DNA from: Nostoc sp. MG11
GTDB taxonomy: Bacteria; Cyanobacteriota; Cyanobacteriia; Cyanobacteriales; Nostocaceae
Direction: 5' to 3'
NCBI RefSeq assembly: GCF_014904695.1
Contig: NZ_JACXXN010000004.1
Span: 248,001 to 312,000 of the forward strand
DNA length: 64,000 nucleotides
Part shown: piece by piece, positions 25,958 through 34,569 of the stretch
How positions within the stretch are numbered: the stretch's first letter is position 1
How the letters are laid out: every line of letters begins with the position of its first letter
Program-made: the position numbers and the translations under genes
The notes under the pieces: model-generated
What the model was told of the DNA's origin: nothing
What the model saw: the letters and a program-made list of their open reading frames with translations, nothing else
Databases searched by the model: none

Positions 25958-26155
25958 CTAGAAAATTTTGTTAATTGTTAAATAAAAAGAGGTAGCTAAA
26001 AAGAAAGGAACAGCTAAGCCAAACAATCTTAATAGTTGTAAATTTACATGGCTTGGCTCTCCAAATTCTCCACTTTGGGAATGAATAAAACCTACAGCAT
26101 AAGCTGCGATTCCTTTCAATAAGTCTATCTCTGCTAGGCTGTGCTTTTTATCCAT
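25958..26155 (-). pseudogene. Truncated acyltransferase-3 family gene (N-terminal remnant)
   Basis: The 65-residue product resembles the first two segments of acyltransferase-3 membrane enzymes: AEIDLLKGIAAYAVGFIHSQ, with the conserved 'D-L-L-(K/R)-G-I-A ... F-I-H-S' start including the catalytic-type histidine, then RLFGLAVPFFLATSFYLT of the second helix. It stops after that, where about 280 more residues and eight helices are expected. No continuation is found in other frames before the YdcF-like gene, so the remainder was deleted. A GTG at 26167 would add four residues. It probably once acylated the polysaccharide and is now inactive. Confidence 0.72.
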
Positions 26156-26177
26156 TGAATTATTCACACCAAAATAA

Positions 26178-26945
26178 TTAAATTTTAATTTTTTCAGCTT
26201 CTATCAAACGAATAGCTAGAAGAATTTCTGCTAAAATGCGCTGAAATGCATAATACCAACCATGCCAACCATCAAGAATACCGCCTTTAAGGATGAGGCA
26301 GTAGACCAAAATGATCAAGGGAGCTAAAATCTTTTGTCTACGGATGCGATCGCTCCAACTGAGGTTACTCATCGGTGTTTCTAATAATTTTTTTACCTCA
26401 ATCACCATATAGCGATCCTGCGCCCACAGCCAGCGATTTAGAGGTTTGCGATCGTCATGATGGATGTAACCAGTAAGCGTTGCAGACTTACCAGCAAGTT
26501 GTAAAAGTTGAGTGTGACCATCATCTAGGTATACAGCTTTATCTTTGCGAAACAGAACTTGACGAGGGGGAAGTATTGTACCTCTAAGCGGTTTACCAAA
26601 CACACAGTATTTAAATCTGGCAAAGTAGCCATCGATCTGCCCATCTGCTGGCAAATTTATAATTTCAGCCTTTAAATCAGCTGTGACAATGTAGTCTGCA
26701 TCTAAAGAGAGCACCCATTTAGATTCAACTTGCTCTAAGCCATAGTTCCATTGTTTAGCATGAGTATCAAATTTTCGTTTAAATACTTTAACCTGTGGAT
26801 AAAACTGCAATATTTCTAGGGTTTCGTCATTGCTGTCACTATCAATGACTACAATTGTTTTTGCCCATTTGAGAAATTGGAGAGTGCGATCAATGTTAGG
26901 AGCTTCGTTGTAGGTGAGGATAAGCGGAGTTACTTCGTTAAGCAT
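26178..26945 (-). CDS. Family-2 glycosyltransferase (WaaE/KdtX-like)
   Basis: A 255-residue GT-A enzyme of the short lipopolysaccharide-core type. It begins TPLILTYNEAPNIDRTL, has VVIDSDSNDET (about 32-42) and the metal site LSLDADYIV (about 79-87). RWLWAQDRYMVIEVKKLL follows in the acceptor part and a hydrophobic, membrane-associated C-terminal segment is present. It is followed in transcription by the acyltransferase remnant after only 10-22 bases, and preceded by the GT4 gene at 19 bases. Donor unknown. Confidence 0.9.
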   Translation of the reverse strand: MLNEVTPLILTYNEAPNIDRTLQFLKWAKTIVVIDSDSNDETLEILQFYPQVKVFKRKFDTHAKQWNYGLEQVESKWVLSLDADYIVTADLKAEIINLPADGQIDGYFARFKYCVFGKPLRGTILPPRQVLFRKDKAVYLDDGHTQLLQLAGKSATLTGYIHHDDRKPLNRWLWAQDRYMVIEVKKLLETPMSNLSWSDRIRRQKILAPLIILVYCLILKGGILDGWHGWYYAFQRILAEILLAIRLIEAEKIKI

Positions 26946-26964
26946 ATCTGTTTATTTATGAACT

Positions 26965-28095
26965 TCAACAACTATGACTTAGTAATAACTCAAAGTCAGA
27001 AAGATACATATTTGCAATCTGTTCATAACTAAATTCAGATGCTTTCTGCCTTGCTTGATAACATATTTGCTCTGTTTTCTCTGGGTTGAGAATAGCTGAC
27101 GCTAAAACATTTGCCAGATTATTGGCAGCATTAGGGCTACGATGATCGAAAAAGTATCCTGTTATCCCTTCCTGAATAAAATCTTTGAAACAAGCTAAGT
27201 CTGAAACGACTGGAGCTAGAGATGTAGCCATTGCTTCTAATGGTGCAAGTCCAAATGATTCACCTTTCTCTGCAAGTGAAGGATAGCAAAATAAGTCAGC
27301 TTTTCGGTAAAAATCAGATAGTTTATGTACATCAAATATTGGTTTTATAAACTCAACATTTAAGTTATTAACTTGAGATTCCAGAGTACGTAAGTAAGTT
27401 TTTCCTCCACCACCTTGATTTTCTTCTACGGGCCCAACTATCCTGAGTTTCACTGTGGAAATTTGCTGAGATAGAATTGAGAATGCATCTAATAGAAGAT
27501 GAATACCTTTCTCTGGATGGACTCTACCCACATACAGAATAATTTTCTCTTTTTGTTCTACTCTAGAGCAAATTGATGGATAAAATATATTAGTATCAAT
27601 AGGATTAGGGATAATTTTTATTTTGGGAATTGCAGCAGGATACTCTTGCGCGATCGCATCTTTTATCGCCTTTGAGACAGCAGCAAATCGAGCTACACCA
27701 CCATAAAGGCCATACTGACCCTTGGGAAATCTAGCAGCATTAACAACAATTTGACCTACTTTTGGATGTAGAGCAGCAAACACTGGCAACCAAAAGTCAT
27801 TAATAATTAAAATATCAGATGAAGGCAAAGAGGGAAAAGTAAGCAAAGCATACAGCAAATCTTTAAACAAATCTAGGACAATATTAGTACTTTGAGGAAG
27901 TCCACCCTGGCGTATATATTCAACGCCATTAATTACTTCTGTCTGCGGTTGTCCTGGATAGGAACGACACAAAATTCTAACTTGATGACCTCTGTTAGCA
28001 AATTCTTCTGCTAAACCTTGCCAAATTCGAGGAATAGCACCTCCTTGCACCGCAGGAACAGGCAACCAGGGGCCTGTAGCAATGGAAATAATCAC
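26965..28095 (-). CDS. Family-4 glycosyltransferase, probably GTG start
   Basis: A 376-residue GT-B enzyme. The N-terminal domain opens IISIATGPWLPVPAVQGGAIPRIWQGLAEEFANRGHQV. The C-terminal domain begins ILYVGRVHPEKGIHLLLDAFSIL and includes the donor-binding EKGESFGLAPLEAMATSLAPVVSD. A TTG at 28131 would overlap the previous gene's end and put non-conserved residues in front; the GTG at 28095 has GGGGAT immediately upstream and starts exactly at the first beta-strand. It begins 11 bases after the stop of the preceding GT4 gene, so the genes are cotranscribed. Sugar specificity unknown. Confidence 0.88.
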   Translation of the reverse strand: MIISIATGPWLPVPAVQGGAIPRIWQGLAEEFANRGHQVRILCRSYPGQPQTEVINGVEYIRQGGLPQSTNIVLDLFKDLLYALLTFPSLPSSDILIINDFWLPVFAALHPKVGQIVVNAARFPKGQYGLYGGVARFAAVSKAIKDAIAQEYPAAIPKIKIIPNPIDTNIFYPSICSRVEQKEKIILYVGRVHPEKGIHLLLDAFSILSQQISTVKLRIVGPVEENQGGGGKTYLRTLESQVNNLNVEFIKPIFDVHKLSDFYRKADLFCYPSLAEKGESFGLAPLEAMATSLAPVVSDLACFKDFIQEGITGYFFDHRSPNAANNLANVLASAILNPEKTEQICYQARQKASEFSYEQIANMYLSDFELLLSHSC

Positions 28096-28106
28096 AGTTG
28101 ATCCCC

Positions 28107-29348
28107 CTAAGAGCCATAAAACTGAATACAATTAGGCGGTTCCCCACCACCGAGAATCCAATAGTAAACACTTGCCATTTCCTTGGCAATTGAATTCCAA
28201 GAATATTTAGTTGTCACCAAATTTTTTCCTTTCAAACCCATTGCTTGTCGGTCAATAGAAGACAATTCCATTGCCTCAACTAATGCATCCATAAGTGCTT
28301 GCTGGTTATCTTCAATCCACCAACCACATTCATAGCGTTCTAAATCCTCCCAAGGAGCGCCTTTAGTGGTAATCACAGGCACTCCGCAAGCTAGAGATTC
28401 CGCTATTGCAATCCCAAAATTTTCTGAGTGTGTTGGCAAGACAAACAAATCTGCATTGGTCAGTACAGATATCTTGAACTTTCCAGATAGCATACCAGTA
28501 AAAGTCACCCGGTGGTTCAAATTCAACTGGTCTACTAGTAGTTCTAACTTTGCTTGGTAATCTATTAAGTCAGGCCCAGCAAGTATAAGATGCCAGTCAG
28601 AAAATTGGGATTCTAATTTTTGCCAAACGTGGAGTAAATTATCTATGCCTTTTTTAGGATGCAGTCTTGACAGGAAAAGTAACCATTTTTTATTAGCAAG
28701 TTCAGGGAATAATTGTGTTAATACTTCTTTGTCTTGTTGTTCATTCAACTCAGCAATATCAACACCAGTTGGAATTAGTGCGATAGGCTGTTGAAAACCC
28801 AGACGACGAACAGAAGTCGCTTCTTCAGCAGAAGTTACATGAAAAACAGTAGCACTAATCAAATTTTTGCGCTCATACAGAAACCAAACAAGCTGCTTCT
28901 TCATGCGACTATGCTTCAATGACCAAGACTCAAGCATTCCATGAGGTGAAATAACTAAAGGCAGACGATTGCCTAATGCAGCTTGTCGAGCGTAAAGATT
29001 CGGAAACATCCACAAGCCATGATTGTGAATCAGATCTAATTCTTTTGATGCTAAAGATTTTAGAGCATGACTAGATTTGGGAGCAAATCCTCGTAGATGC
29101 TGAGCTAAGAAATTTGCAGGATAACTATGTATTGCAACATCCATAGCCACAATTTGGCTACCAAGTTGTTTATAGTCAAGCGCAAACAGATGTGATGGGA
29201 TTCCCTGATTGGCAAGGGCTGATGCTAGTCTAGTGACTAAAAAAGCAGTGCCGCCAGTATTTTCGTTAATACTTGCAATTACATGACAAACTTGAGGTTT
29301 GTCTGTAGCGGTTTCTAGCAGTTTTGCTGCTAAAGGATTAAGCGTCAT
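28107..29348 (-). CDS. Family-4 glycosyltransferase
   Basis: A 413-residue GT-B enzyme. The acceptor domain has CHVIASINENTGGTAFLVTRLASAL and LDLIHNHGLWMFPNLYARQAAL, a motif of GT4 members that act early in polysaccharide-repeat assembly. The donor domain has WLLFLSRLHPKKGIDNLLHVW and SENFGIAIAESLACGVPVITTKGAPWEDL with both glutamates of the EX7E element. The gene is in the run of closely spaced glycosyltransferases from 26178 to 31919. Confidence 0.91.
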   Translation of the reverse strand: MTLNPLAAKLLETATDKPQVCHVIASINENTGGTAFLVTRLASALANQGIPSHLFALDYKQLGSQIVAMDVAIHSYPANFLAQHLRGFAPKSSHALKSLASKELDLIHNHGLWMFPNLYARQAALGNRLPLVISPHGMLESWSLKHSRMKKQLVWFLYERKNLISATVFHVTSAEEATSVRRLGFQQPIALIPTGVDIAELNEQQDKEVLTQLFPELANKKWLLFLSRLHPKKGIDNLLHVWQKLESQFSDWHLILAGPDLIDYQAKLELLVDQLNLNHRVTFTGMLSGKFKISVLTNADLFVLPTHSENFGIAIAESLACGVPVITTKGAPWEDLERYECGWWIEDNQQALMDALVEAMELSSIDRQAMGLKGKNLVTTKYSWNSIAKEMASVYYWILGGGEPPNCIQFYGS

Positions 29349-29379
29349 TGACTAAAAAATTACGGTAACTATATCAAGG

Positions 29380-30540
29380 TTATTCAGGAATAGCAAAACA
29401 ATGATGTATAAGTTTTGTCAGAGTTTGTTTGAATTGTTCAAAGCCAAATTTATCGATCGCTTTTTGCCTTAAAGCGTCAGGTTGATAAATTAAAGAATTT
29501 GGATAAGTACCTTGCAAAATCTGGATGAGAGTTTGAGCTATGGCATTCACATCTAGAGGATCGACCAGGGCCCCTAGTTCACCCTGACAAAGAGCATCAA
29601 TCGCACCATCCTGATTGCCACCCACTGTGGGTTTGCCACATGCTAGTGCTTCTAGGTAGACTATCCCGAATCCTTCACCTCGACTAGGCATGGCAAACAC
29701 ATCGCAAAGATTGTAGAAATCACAGAGTTCGCGATCGGGAATAAAACCTGCTAAGGTAACGCTGTCTTGCAGGTTGAGTTGAGCAATCAGTTGCTCAATC
29801 CGGGGTCGGTCGTCGCCTTTGCCACCTAGTATGTAGTGAACATCTGGAACGTGAGACTTAATTTTTGGTAGCGCTTGAATAATTTTGTCGTATCCCTTAT
29901 AGCCATCTTCACTTGATAAACGAGTCACAGTGAAAATAATCGGCTGATTAGACCTCAAGCCATAACGTTCTAGTAAATATTTTGGTTTAGGACTAGGTTG
30001 AAAACGATTCTCATCAAATGTAACTGGTAATATTTTTATCTTATCGGTAGGTATACTCTGCTCATTAATTAGGCGATCGCGTGTATACATGCTAATCGAT
30101 ATAACTATTTCTGCTGCATGTAGTGCTTTAATTTGCCATTTATTTTGAATTTCCCAAGCATCAACCCCATAAACAATAACTCCGTAAGGAATACCTGTGA
30201 GCCGATGAATTAGGAGTGCTACTGGTGCAAAATTGATATGGCCACATAAAATAAACTTTGGGCGACTAAGTATAGCTGTTTTGATTAAGTTAAAAGCAAA
30301 ATGTTGCGTTCGTAAATACTTGGGTAGATGACCGCTAAAAAAAAATGAATAATTATTTGAATTAAATTTATCTGTCGGCTTACTTTTATCAAGCTTATCT
30401 AAAATCCAGAGAGAGGAATTAGGTAGTCTTTCTTGGATGGTTTGCAAGATGTCTTGTAAATAAACTTGTATGCCACCTTTGAACTCAAATAAGTTAGGAA
30501 ACCATAAATTTAAAGTACTTTTTTTCAGAGATTTTTGCAT
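29380..30540 (-). CDS. Family-4 glycosyltransferase
   Basis: A 386-residue GT-B enzyme. LWFPNLFEFKGGIQVYLQDILQTI marks the acceptor-side start, and FTVTRLSSEDGYKGYDKIIQALP the beginning of the donor domain. The donor site is RGEGFGIVYLEALACGKPTVGGNQDGAIDAL with intact EX7E glutamates. It lies 31 bases before the next gene. A 239-base AT-rich gap separates it from the upstream GT4 gene and could hold an internal promoter. Confidence 0.91.
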   Translation of the reverse strand: MQKSLKKSTLNLWFPNLFEFKGGIQVYLQDILQTIQERLPNSSLWILDKLDKSKPTDKFNSNNYSFFFSGHLPKYLRTQHFAFNLIKTAILSRPKFILCGHINFAPVALLIHRLTGIPYGVIVYGVDAWEIQNKWQIKALHAAEIVISISMYTRDRLINEQSIPTDKIKILPVTFDENRFQPSPKPKYLLERYGLRSNQPIIFTVTRLSSEDGYKGYDKIIQALPKIKSHVPDVHYILGGKGDDRPRIEQLIAQLNLQDSVTLAGFIPDRELCDFYNLCDVFAMPSRGEGFGIVYLEALACGKPTVGGNQDGAIDALCQGELGALVDPLDVNAIAQTLIQILQGTYPNSLIYQPDALRQKAIDKFGFEQFKQTLTKLIHHCFAIPE

Positions 30541-30779
30541 GTTTGAAATCTTTTATATATTTACTAAAATAATTCATATATTATATCAATATATATAATA
30601 AAATTGCTTTTAATGTTAATTCTAATTAAAAAAATTACCTAATTATGTTGATTAGTTCAAGACGCTACTTCTGTAAATTATTATACTTCTTCAAGTCGCT
30701 TTTTCCATTGATCAAATTATGATTACTATAATATTGCAATTTACATCCTTATTTAATTTTTAAATTTTTTTAGTATAAA

Positions 30780-31919
30780 TTAATTTGTAATCTTTGTTTT
30801 ATATCTTTCCTCAATAGCTAGCTGATAAAGCTCAATATATTGATAAACCATGTTCTGTGCTGTAAATCTTTGCGAATTAATAAATCCTTTAGACTTCAAT
30901 ATTTCTAGTTTAGGCAGACATGAAACAATTTTTTCTGCTGTTTCTTCATGATTATTTGGATCTATGTATATAGCTGCTTCTCCCCCTACATCATTCATGG
31001 GAGGACGGTTTGAAGTAAACACAGGACAACCGCAAGCTTGAGCTTCTATAATCGGCCAACCAAAGCCCTCTTGTAAAGAAGGAAATAGTAAGGCGGCTGC
31101 GGAAGAATAAAGAGCTCGCAAATTTTCACTATCTACTTCTACTAGCTCTATTACCCTTTGATCTAAGTTATGACTTTGAATAAACTGATGCATTTCGTCA
31201 GTCATAGGTTTGCCTACCATAACTAAATGCCATTCTGGTTGTTGAAGTTTCAGTATTAGTTGAGAAAAGATGGCTAAAACTCCTAAACGATTTTTATACC
31301 AATGATTTGCCCCCACATGAAGAATAAAGCGACCTTGAGGAAGCCCTAAAGCTTTTAAGCGTTGCTCAGCTTCTAAGACTGTCATAGGGGTATAAGGATA
31401 GTTCAAACCCACAGAAACTAAAGTTACAGCCTTCTCATTGAGAGTACTTAAACGTATCAAATCGTTTCTAGTCTGTTCCGAAACGCAAGCAACTCTTTGG
31501 GTTTGATTGAGTCCTTTTACAATCATCCACTGTAATATTTTACCAGTCCATCCTGTTTTATACTCTGGAAATTCTCCCAAACCAGAACGAATTGCCAATA
31601 AGTCATGACAAGTCACAACATGGGGTATGTTTTGCAAATATCTAGTGTAAATTGCATTGCCATGATCGCATGTATGAACTACATCTGCCCAAGAAATTAT
31701 TGAACGCAAATTTCGTGGGAAGAGAATCAATTTATCAATGTAACCTAACCATTTTTTGAATACATTTGGGAATAAATGAAGATTGCCTAAGTAGGGCGTG
31801 GGTCGAATGACACGTACTTGATGACCAAACTGTATTAAGTAGTTTTCCAGCATGGCAGAAAATAGATCCATGCTTTGAATAGCATCTGGTTGGTAATTAC
31901 CTATCAACAAAATTTTCAT
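30780..31919 (-). CDS. Family-4 glycosyltransferase, mannosyltransferase-like
   Basis: A 379-residue GT-B enzyme whose C-terminal features (RFILHVGANHWYKNRLGVLAIF, then SLQEGFGWPIIEAQACGCPVFTSNRPPMNDVGGEAAIYIDP) are those of the WbaZ/WbdB-like mannosyl- and rhamnosyl-transferases. The HVVTCHDLLAIRSGLGEFPE loop of the N-terminal half is also typical. It follows the dioxygenase-like gene by 15 bases. The sugar assignment is only suggestive. Confidence 0.9.
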   Translation of the reverse strand: MKILLIGNYQPDAIQSMDLFSAMLENYLIQFGHQVRVIRPTPYLGNLHLFPNVFKKWLGYIDKLILFPRNLRSIISWADVVHTCDHGNAIYTRYLQNIPHVVTCHDLLAIRSGLGEFPEYKTGWTGKILQWMIVKGLNQTQRVACVSEQTRNDLIRLSTLNEKAVTLVSVGLNYPYTPMTVLEAEQRLKALGLPQGRFILHVGANHWYKNRLGVLAIFSQLILKLQQPEWHLVMVGKPMTDEMHQFIQSHNLDQRVIELVEVDSENLRALYSSAAALLFPSLQEGFGWPIIEAQACGCPVFTSNRPPMNDVGGEAAIYIDPNNHEETAEKIVSCLPKLEILKSKGFINSQRFTAQNMVYQYIELYQLAIEERYKTKITN

Positions 31920-31934
31920 TAAGCTTAAAATATT

Positions 31935-32909
31935 TCAATTATTTTTAGGCGTTTTTTTGTTATCTTTTAACAACCACAAAATGCGCTTTATATTAACTAC
32001 AATCTTACCAGGTAGCAAACTGGTTACTAACTTTTTCGTAAAAGCTTTGAACATTTGAGGTAGCAATTGCTTTTGCAAACTAAATATGTCTTCAGGTGTC
32101 ATAGTAGCAGCTGAAGTGCTAGGGAATGCGGGGTAATTTCTTTTGAAACCAAATCCCAGGTATTCCATTACTTCTAAATTCAAATTATCTAGATACTCTG
32201 TATTTACTATATTTTTTTCACCATGACCTACATATTCACTACCAACTTGATCGACCTGAAAAAGCAAGGTAGACCTAGTATATGTTTTATCTTGAAAAGG
32301 TTCAGCCCTATGGACTGCGTGAATATCACATAATATTAGAGTACCTTTCTTCATCGAAAATGTTAGGATATCCTTTTTATATTTACTGTCGATAAAGCTT
32401 TCAGTTAGATAAATTTCGTGATTGAATTTAGGCGACCAGATATGAGAGTCTTTAACTAACTGAAAAGCATTTTTGGTTACATCAGACAGATAAAATAAAA
32501 ACAATAAACCTGGCATGTCGTGCTTACTAACTAGCTTTTTGCCAATTTGAAGGTTGTTATCAGTATGCCAAGGCATATTTCCTACTTTGCTGGTTTGATA
32601 AATTCTATGATTAGTTAGCTTGTAATTATCATCAAAATATTGTTTGCAAATATCGAGAACTTTTTGGGAAGTGATAATGTCGAAAGATTTTTTGGAATGA
32701 GCCAAACAATGAGTTAAAAATTTTTGGTCGTAAGCAATAACTACGCCAACATCATTGGTGTTAACCAAAATTTTGTTAAAATCTACTTCTTGTAATAATT
32801 CTTCAACACACTGCTCTATTAATGCTTGTTCACAAACAAAATATCCCTTAGTTTTTAGGTCACTAACTATTTGACTAGTACTGCTATTGAGAAATGATAA
32901 ACTAAACAT
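31935..32909 (-). CDS. Phytanoyl-CoA-dioxygenase-like Fe(II)/2-oxoglutarate enzyme
   Basis: A 324-residue non-haem iron oxygenase. The iron triad is readable as H115 and D117 (MPWHTDNN) with H200 in CDIHAVHRAEPF. R212 (TYTRSTLLFQVD) is in the place that binds the 2-oxoglutarate carboxylate. Members hydroxylate lipids, antibiotics and sugars. Inside a glycosyltransferase operon the likely substrate is a sugar or lipid part of the glycan, by inference. The C-terminal 60 residues are basic and may contact membrane. There is no signal peptide. The gene follows a 406-base gap that contains a MITE-like element. Confidence 0.8.
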   Translation of the reverse strand: MFSLSFLNSSTSQIVSDLKTKGYFVCEQALIEQCVEELLQEVDFNKILVNTNDVGVVIAYDQKFLTHCLAHSKKSFDIITSQKVLDICKQYFDDNYKLTNHRIYQTSKVGNMPWHTDNNLQIGKKLVSKHDMPGLLFLFYLSDVTKNAFQLVKDSHIWSPKFNHEIYLTESFIDSKYKKDILTFSMKKGTLILCDIHAVHRAEPFQDKTYTRSTLLFQVDQVGSEYVGHGEKNIVNTEYLDNLNLEVMEYLGFGFKRNYPAFPSTSAATMTPEDIFSLQKQLLPQMFKAFTKKLVTSLLPGKIVVNIKRILWLLKDNKKTPKNN

Positions 32910-33134
32910 ATTTTTCTAGAGGTGTAACAAAGATGATATGAACAGCTTGATTGATATTTATCATTTAGCAAGATATGAAAATATTAAAAACAAATGTTTT
33001 TAAATCCCAGTTGTACCACATGGGATCGCTACAGCATATTTTTATATAAAGCTAGTTTGCTTTATACTTTACAAAAATAGGATGAAATATATTACTTTCA
33101 TAATCTTTTTATAAACTTGAACTCCGAGTTGCTA
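32910..33134. other. AT-rich spacer, no gene seen
   Basis: Sequence between the dioxygenase-like gene start and the MITE-like element. It probably holds the ribosome site and perhaps a promoter for the genes downstream. Nothing else was recognised. Confidence 0.4.
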
Positions 33135-33328
33135 AGAGGTTGTTTTAAAAGGGTATCTCTATGTCATATTGAACGCAGCGGAGTGGAGTGAAATATCTCA
33201 GTATGTCAGCAAAAGCCCAGATTCTTCTCTGCGAGAAGCTCCGCCAACGTTCCACACCCTGCGGGAAGCCGCAGAAGCGTCTACAGAATGACGAAATTAT
33301 ACCCTCTTGGACTTTTCAAACATCCTCT
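33135..33328. mobile_element. 194-bp MITE-like element overlapping the 3' end of a glycosyltransferase gene
   Basis: AGAGGTTGTTTTAAAAG (33135-33151) is matched in inverted orientation by 33312-33328 at 15 of 17 positions. The interior is GC-rich with short palindromes (for example GCGGGAAGCCGC) and no coding capacity, unlike the AT-rich flanks. No exact target duplication is visible, so the boundaries are less sure than for the other two elements. The right end encodes the last three residues and stop of the glycosyltransferase at 33316. Confidence 0.65.
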
Positions 33329-34569
33329 AAGATATCCTTGACCTTGCTAACTAATGTTTGACGATATAAGCTCCAATTGTATTGCTCAGCTTTGCGACGA
33401 GCGGCTCGTCCCATTTCTGCCAACTCTTGAGGATGGGAGTAGCACCAGTCTAGTTTTTCTTTCAGTGCTTCTACATCCCTTATGGGAATAATAAATCCTT
33501 CTACACCATCAGTAATAACATCAATTCCTCCTGTGTTAGGTGTAGTAATCACAGGAATACCACAAGCCATTGCTTCTAGTATTACTAAACCAAAACCTTC
33601 TATCAAAGAAGGGAAAACTAAAACGCTAGCACTGCTGTAATACTCATTCAGGAGAAGATGAGGTACAGAAGGGACATGACGATAGATGTCTTTATACTGT
33701 TCTAACCAACCTGACGGGAAGAGATTGCTTCCGACTAACACTAACTCTGCATCGCTTAGTTTCAATTCTTGCCAAGCTTGCATGAGATAGTGAACTCCTT
33801 TGCGTGGAGAAAGACGACCAACGAACATGGCACGAAAGCAAGTATCATTTTTCGGTTGGGGTTGAAATAAGTCTACAGGTGCGCCGTAGGGAATGACAGT
33901 AATTTTTTCTGGTTCTACACCAATCTCTAGCAATGACTGTTTTGTCACCGAAGAAGCCACAAAGATATGATCTGCTAGTTTTACTTCCTGCTGTTTGCGC
34001 TCAAGTTTCCAGGTAGGGTCTTGAATCGATTGAACTGCTGAGCTTAGGACAGGGAATAACTCAGCCTCTTGCCGCATGATCCGATGAGTCATCTTATAAA
34101 AGGGAATAGGCAGATCGTACAAGCAAAGAACGCCTTGCTGTTTTGCTTTGACAAAGGTCTTTGCAGCCAAATCTTCATAAGTGTAAATAGCATCTAACCC
34201 GTCAAGATGGTGTTTTGCTATTTGGCTATCAAGAGATACATATACCCAATCCACCAATTGCATGTAGCTGAAGCCCAAAGTAGGTGCTAGTTTGGTTAGC
34301 GATAAAAATATACGGATGATTTCTTTCCACGGGTAAGTCTGAATTGGTACACCATTAGGAGAAGTCCAAGTCCGCCTGCTCAATTCATTAGTGATAGTAG
34401 TTTTGAGCTTTTTGGGCAGCACATTTAAACATCCCCATATGGGTGCTTCTGGGTCATAAGCGATCGGGGTAATTACCTCTTTCAATAAATTAGCCTCTGC
34501 AAAAGCTAAAGCCGCATTGCGGGCAAAAGAAGGATTAATTTGATGAGCTAGGGAAAGTGAGTTAATCAT
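33316..34569 (-). CDS. Family-4 glycosyltransferase
   Basis: A 417-residue GT-B enzyme. The donor domain starts RAMFVGRLSPRKGVHYLMQAWQEL, with SLIEGFGLVILEAMACGIPVITTPNTGGIDV as EX7E motif. The N-terminal domain (ARNAALAFAEANLLKEVITP) resembles the group that reads a phosphorylated lipid acceptor. The start codon overlaps the upstream polymerase gene by eight bases, so translation is coupled. The last codons and stop come from the MITE-like element, so the very C-terminus is not native, but the catalytic fold is complete. Confidence 0.9.
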   Translation of the reverse strand: MINSLSLAHQINPSFARNAALAFAEANLLKEVITPIAYDPEAPIWGCLNVLPKKLKTTITNELSRRTWTSPNGVPIQTYPWKEIIRIFLSLTKLAPTLGFSYMQLVDWVYVSLDSQIAKHHLDGLDAIYTYEDLAAKTFVKAKQQGVLCLYDLPIPFYKMTHRIMRQEAELFPVLSSAVQSIQDPTWKLERKQQEVKLADHIFVASSVTKQSLLEIGVEPEKITVIPYGAPVDLFQPQPKNDTCFRAMFVGRLSPRKGVHYLMQAWQELKLSDAELVLVGSNLFPSGWLEQYKDIYRHVPSVPHLLLNEYYSSASVLVFPSLIEGFGLVILEAMACGIPVITTPNTGGIDVITDGVEGFIIPIRDVEALKEKLDWCYSHPQELAEMGRAARRKAEQYNWSLYRQTLVSKVKDILEDV

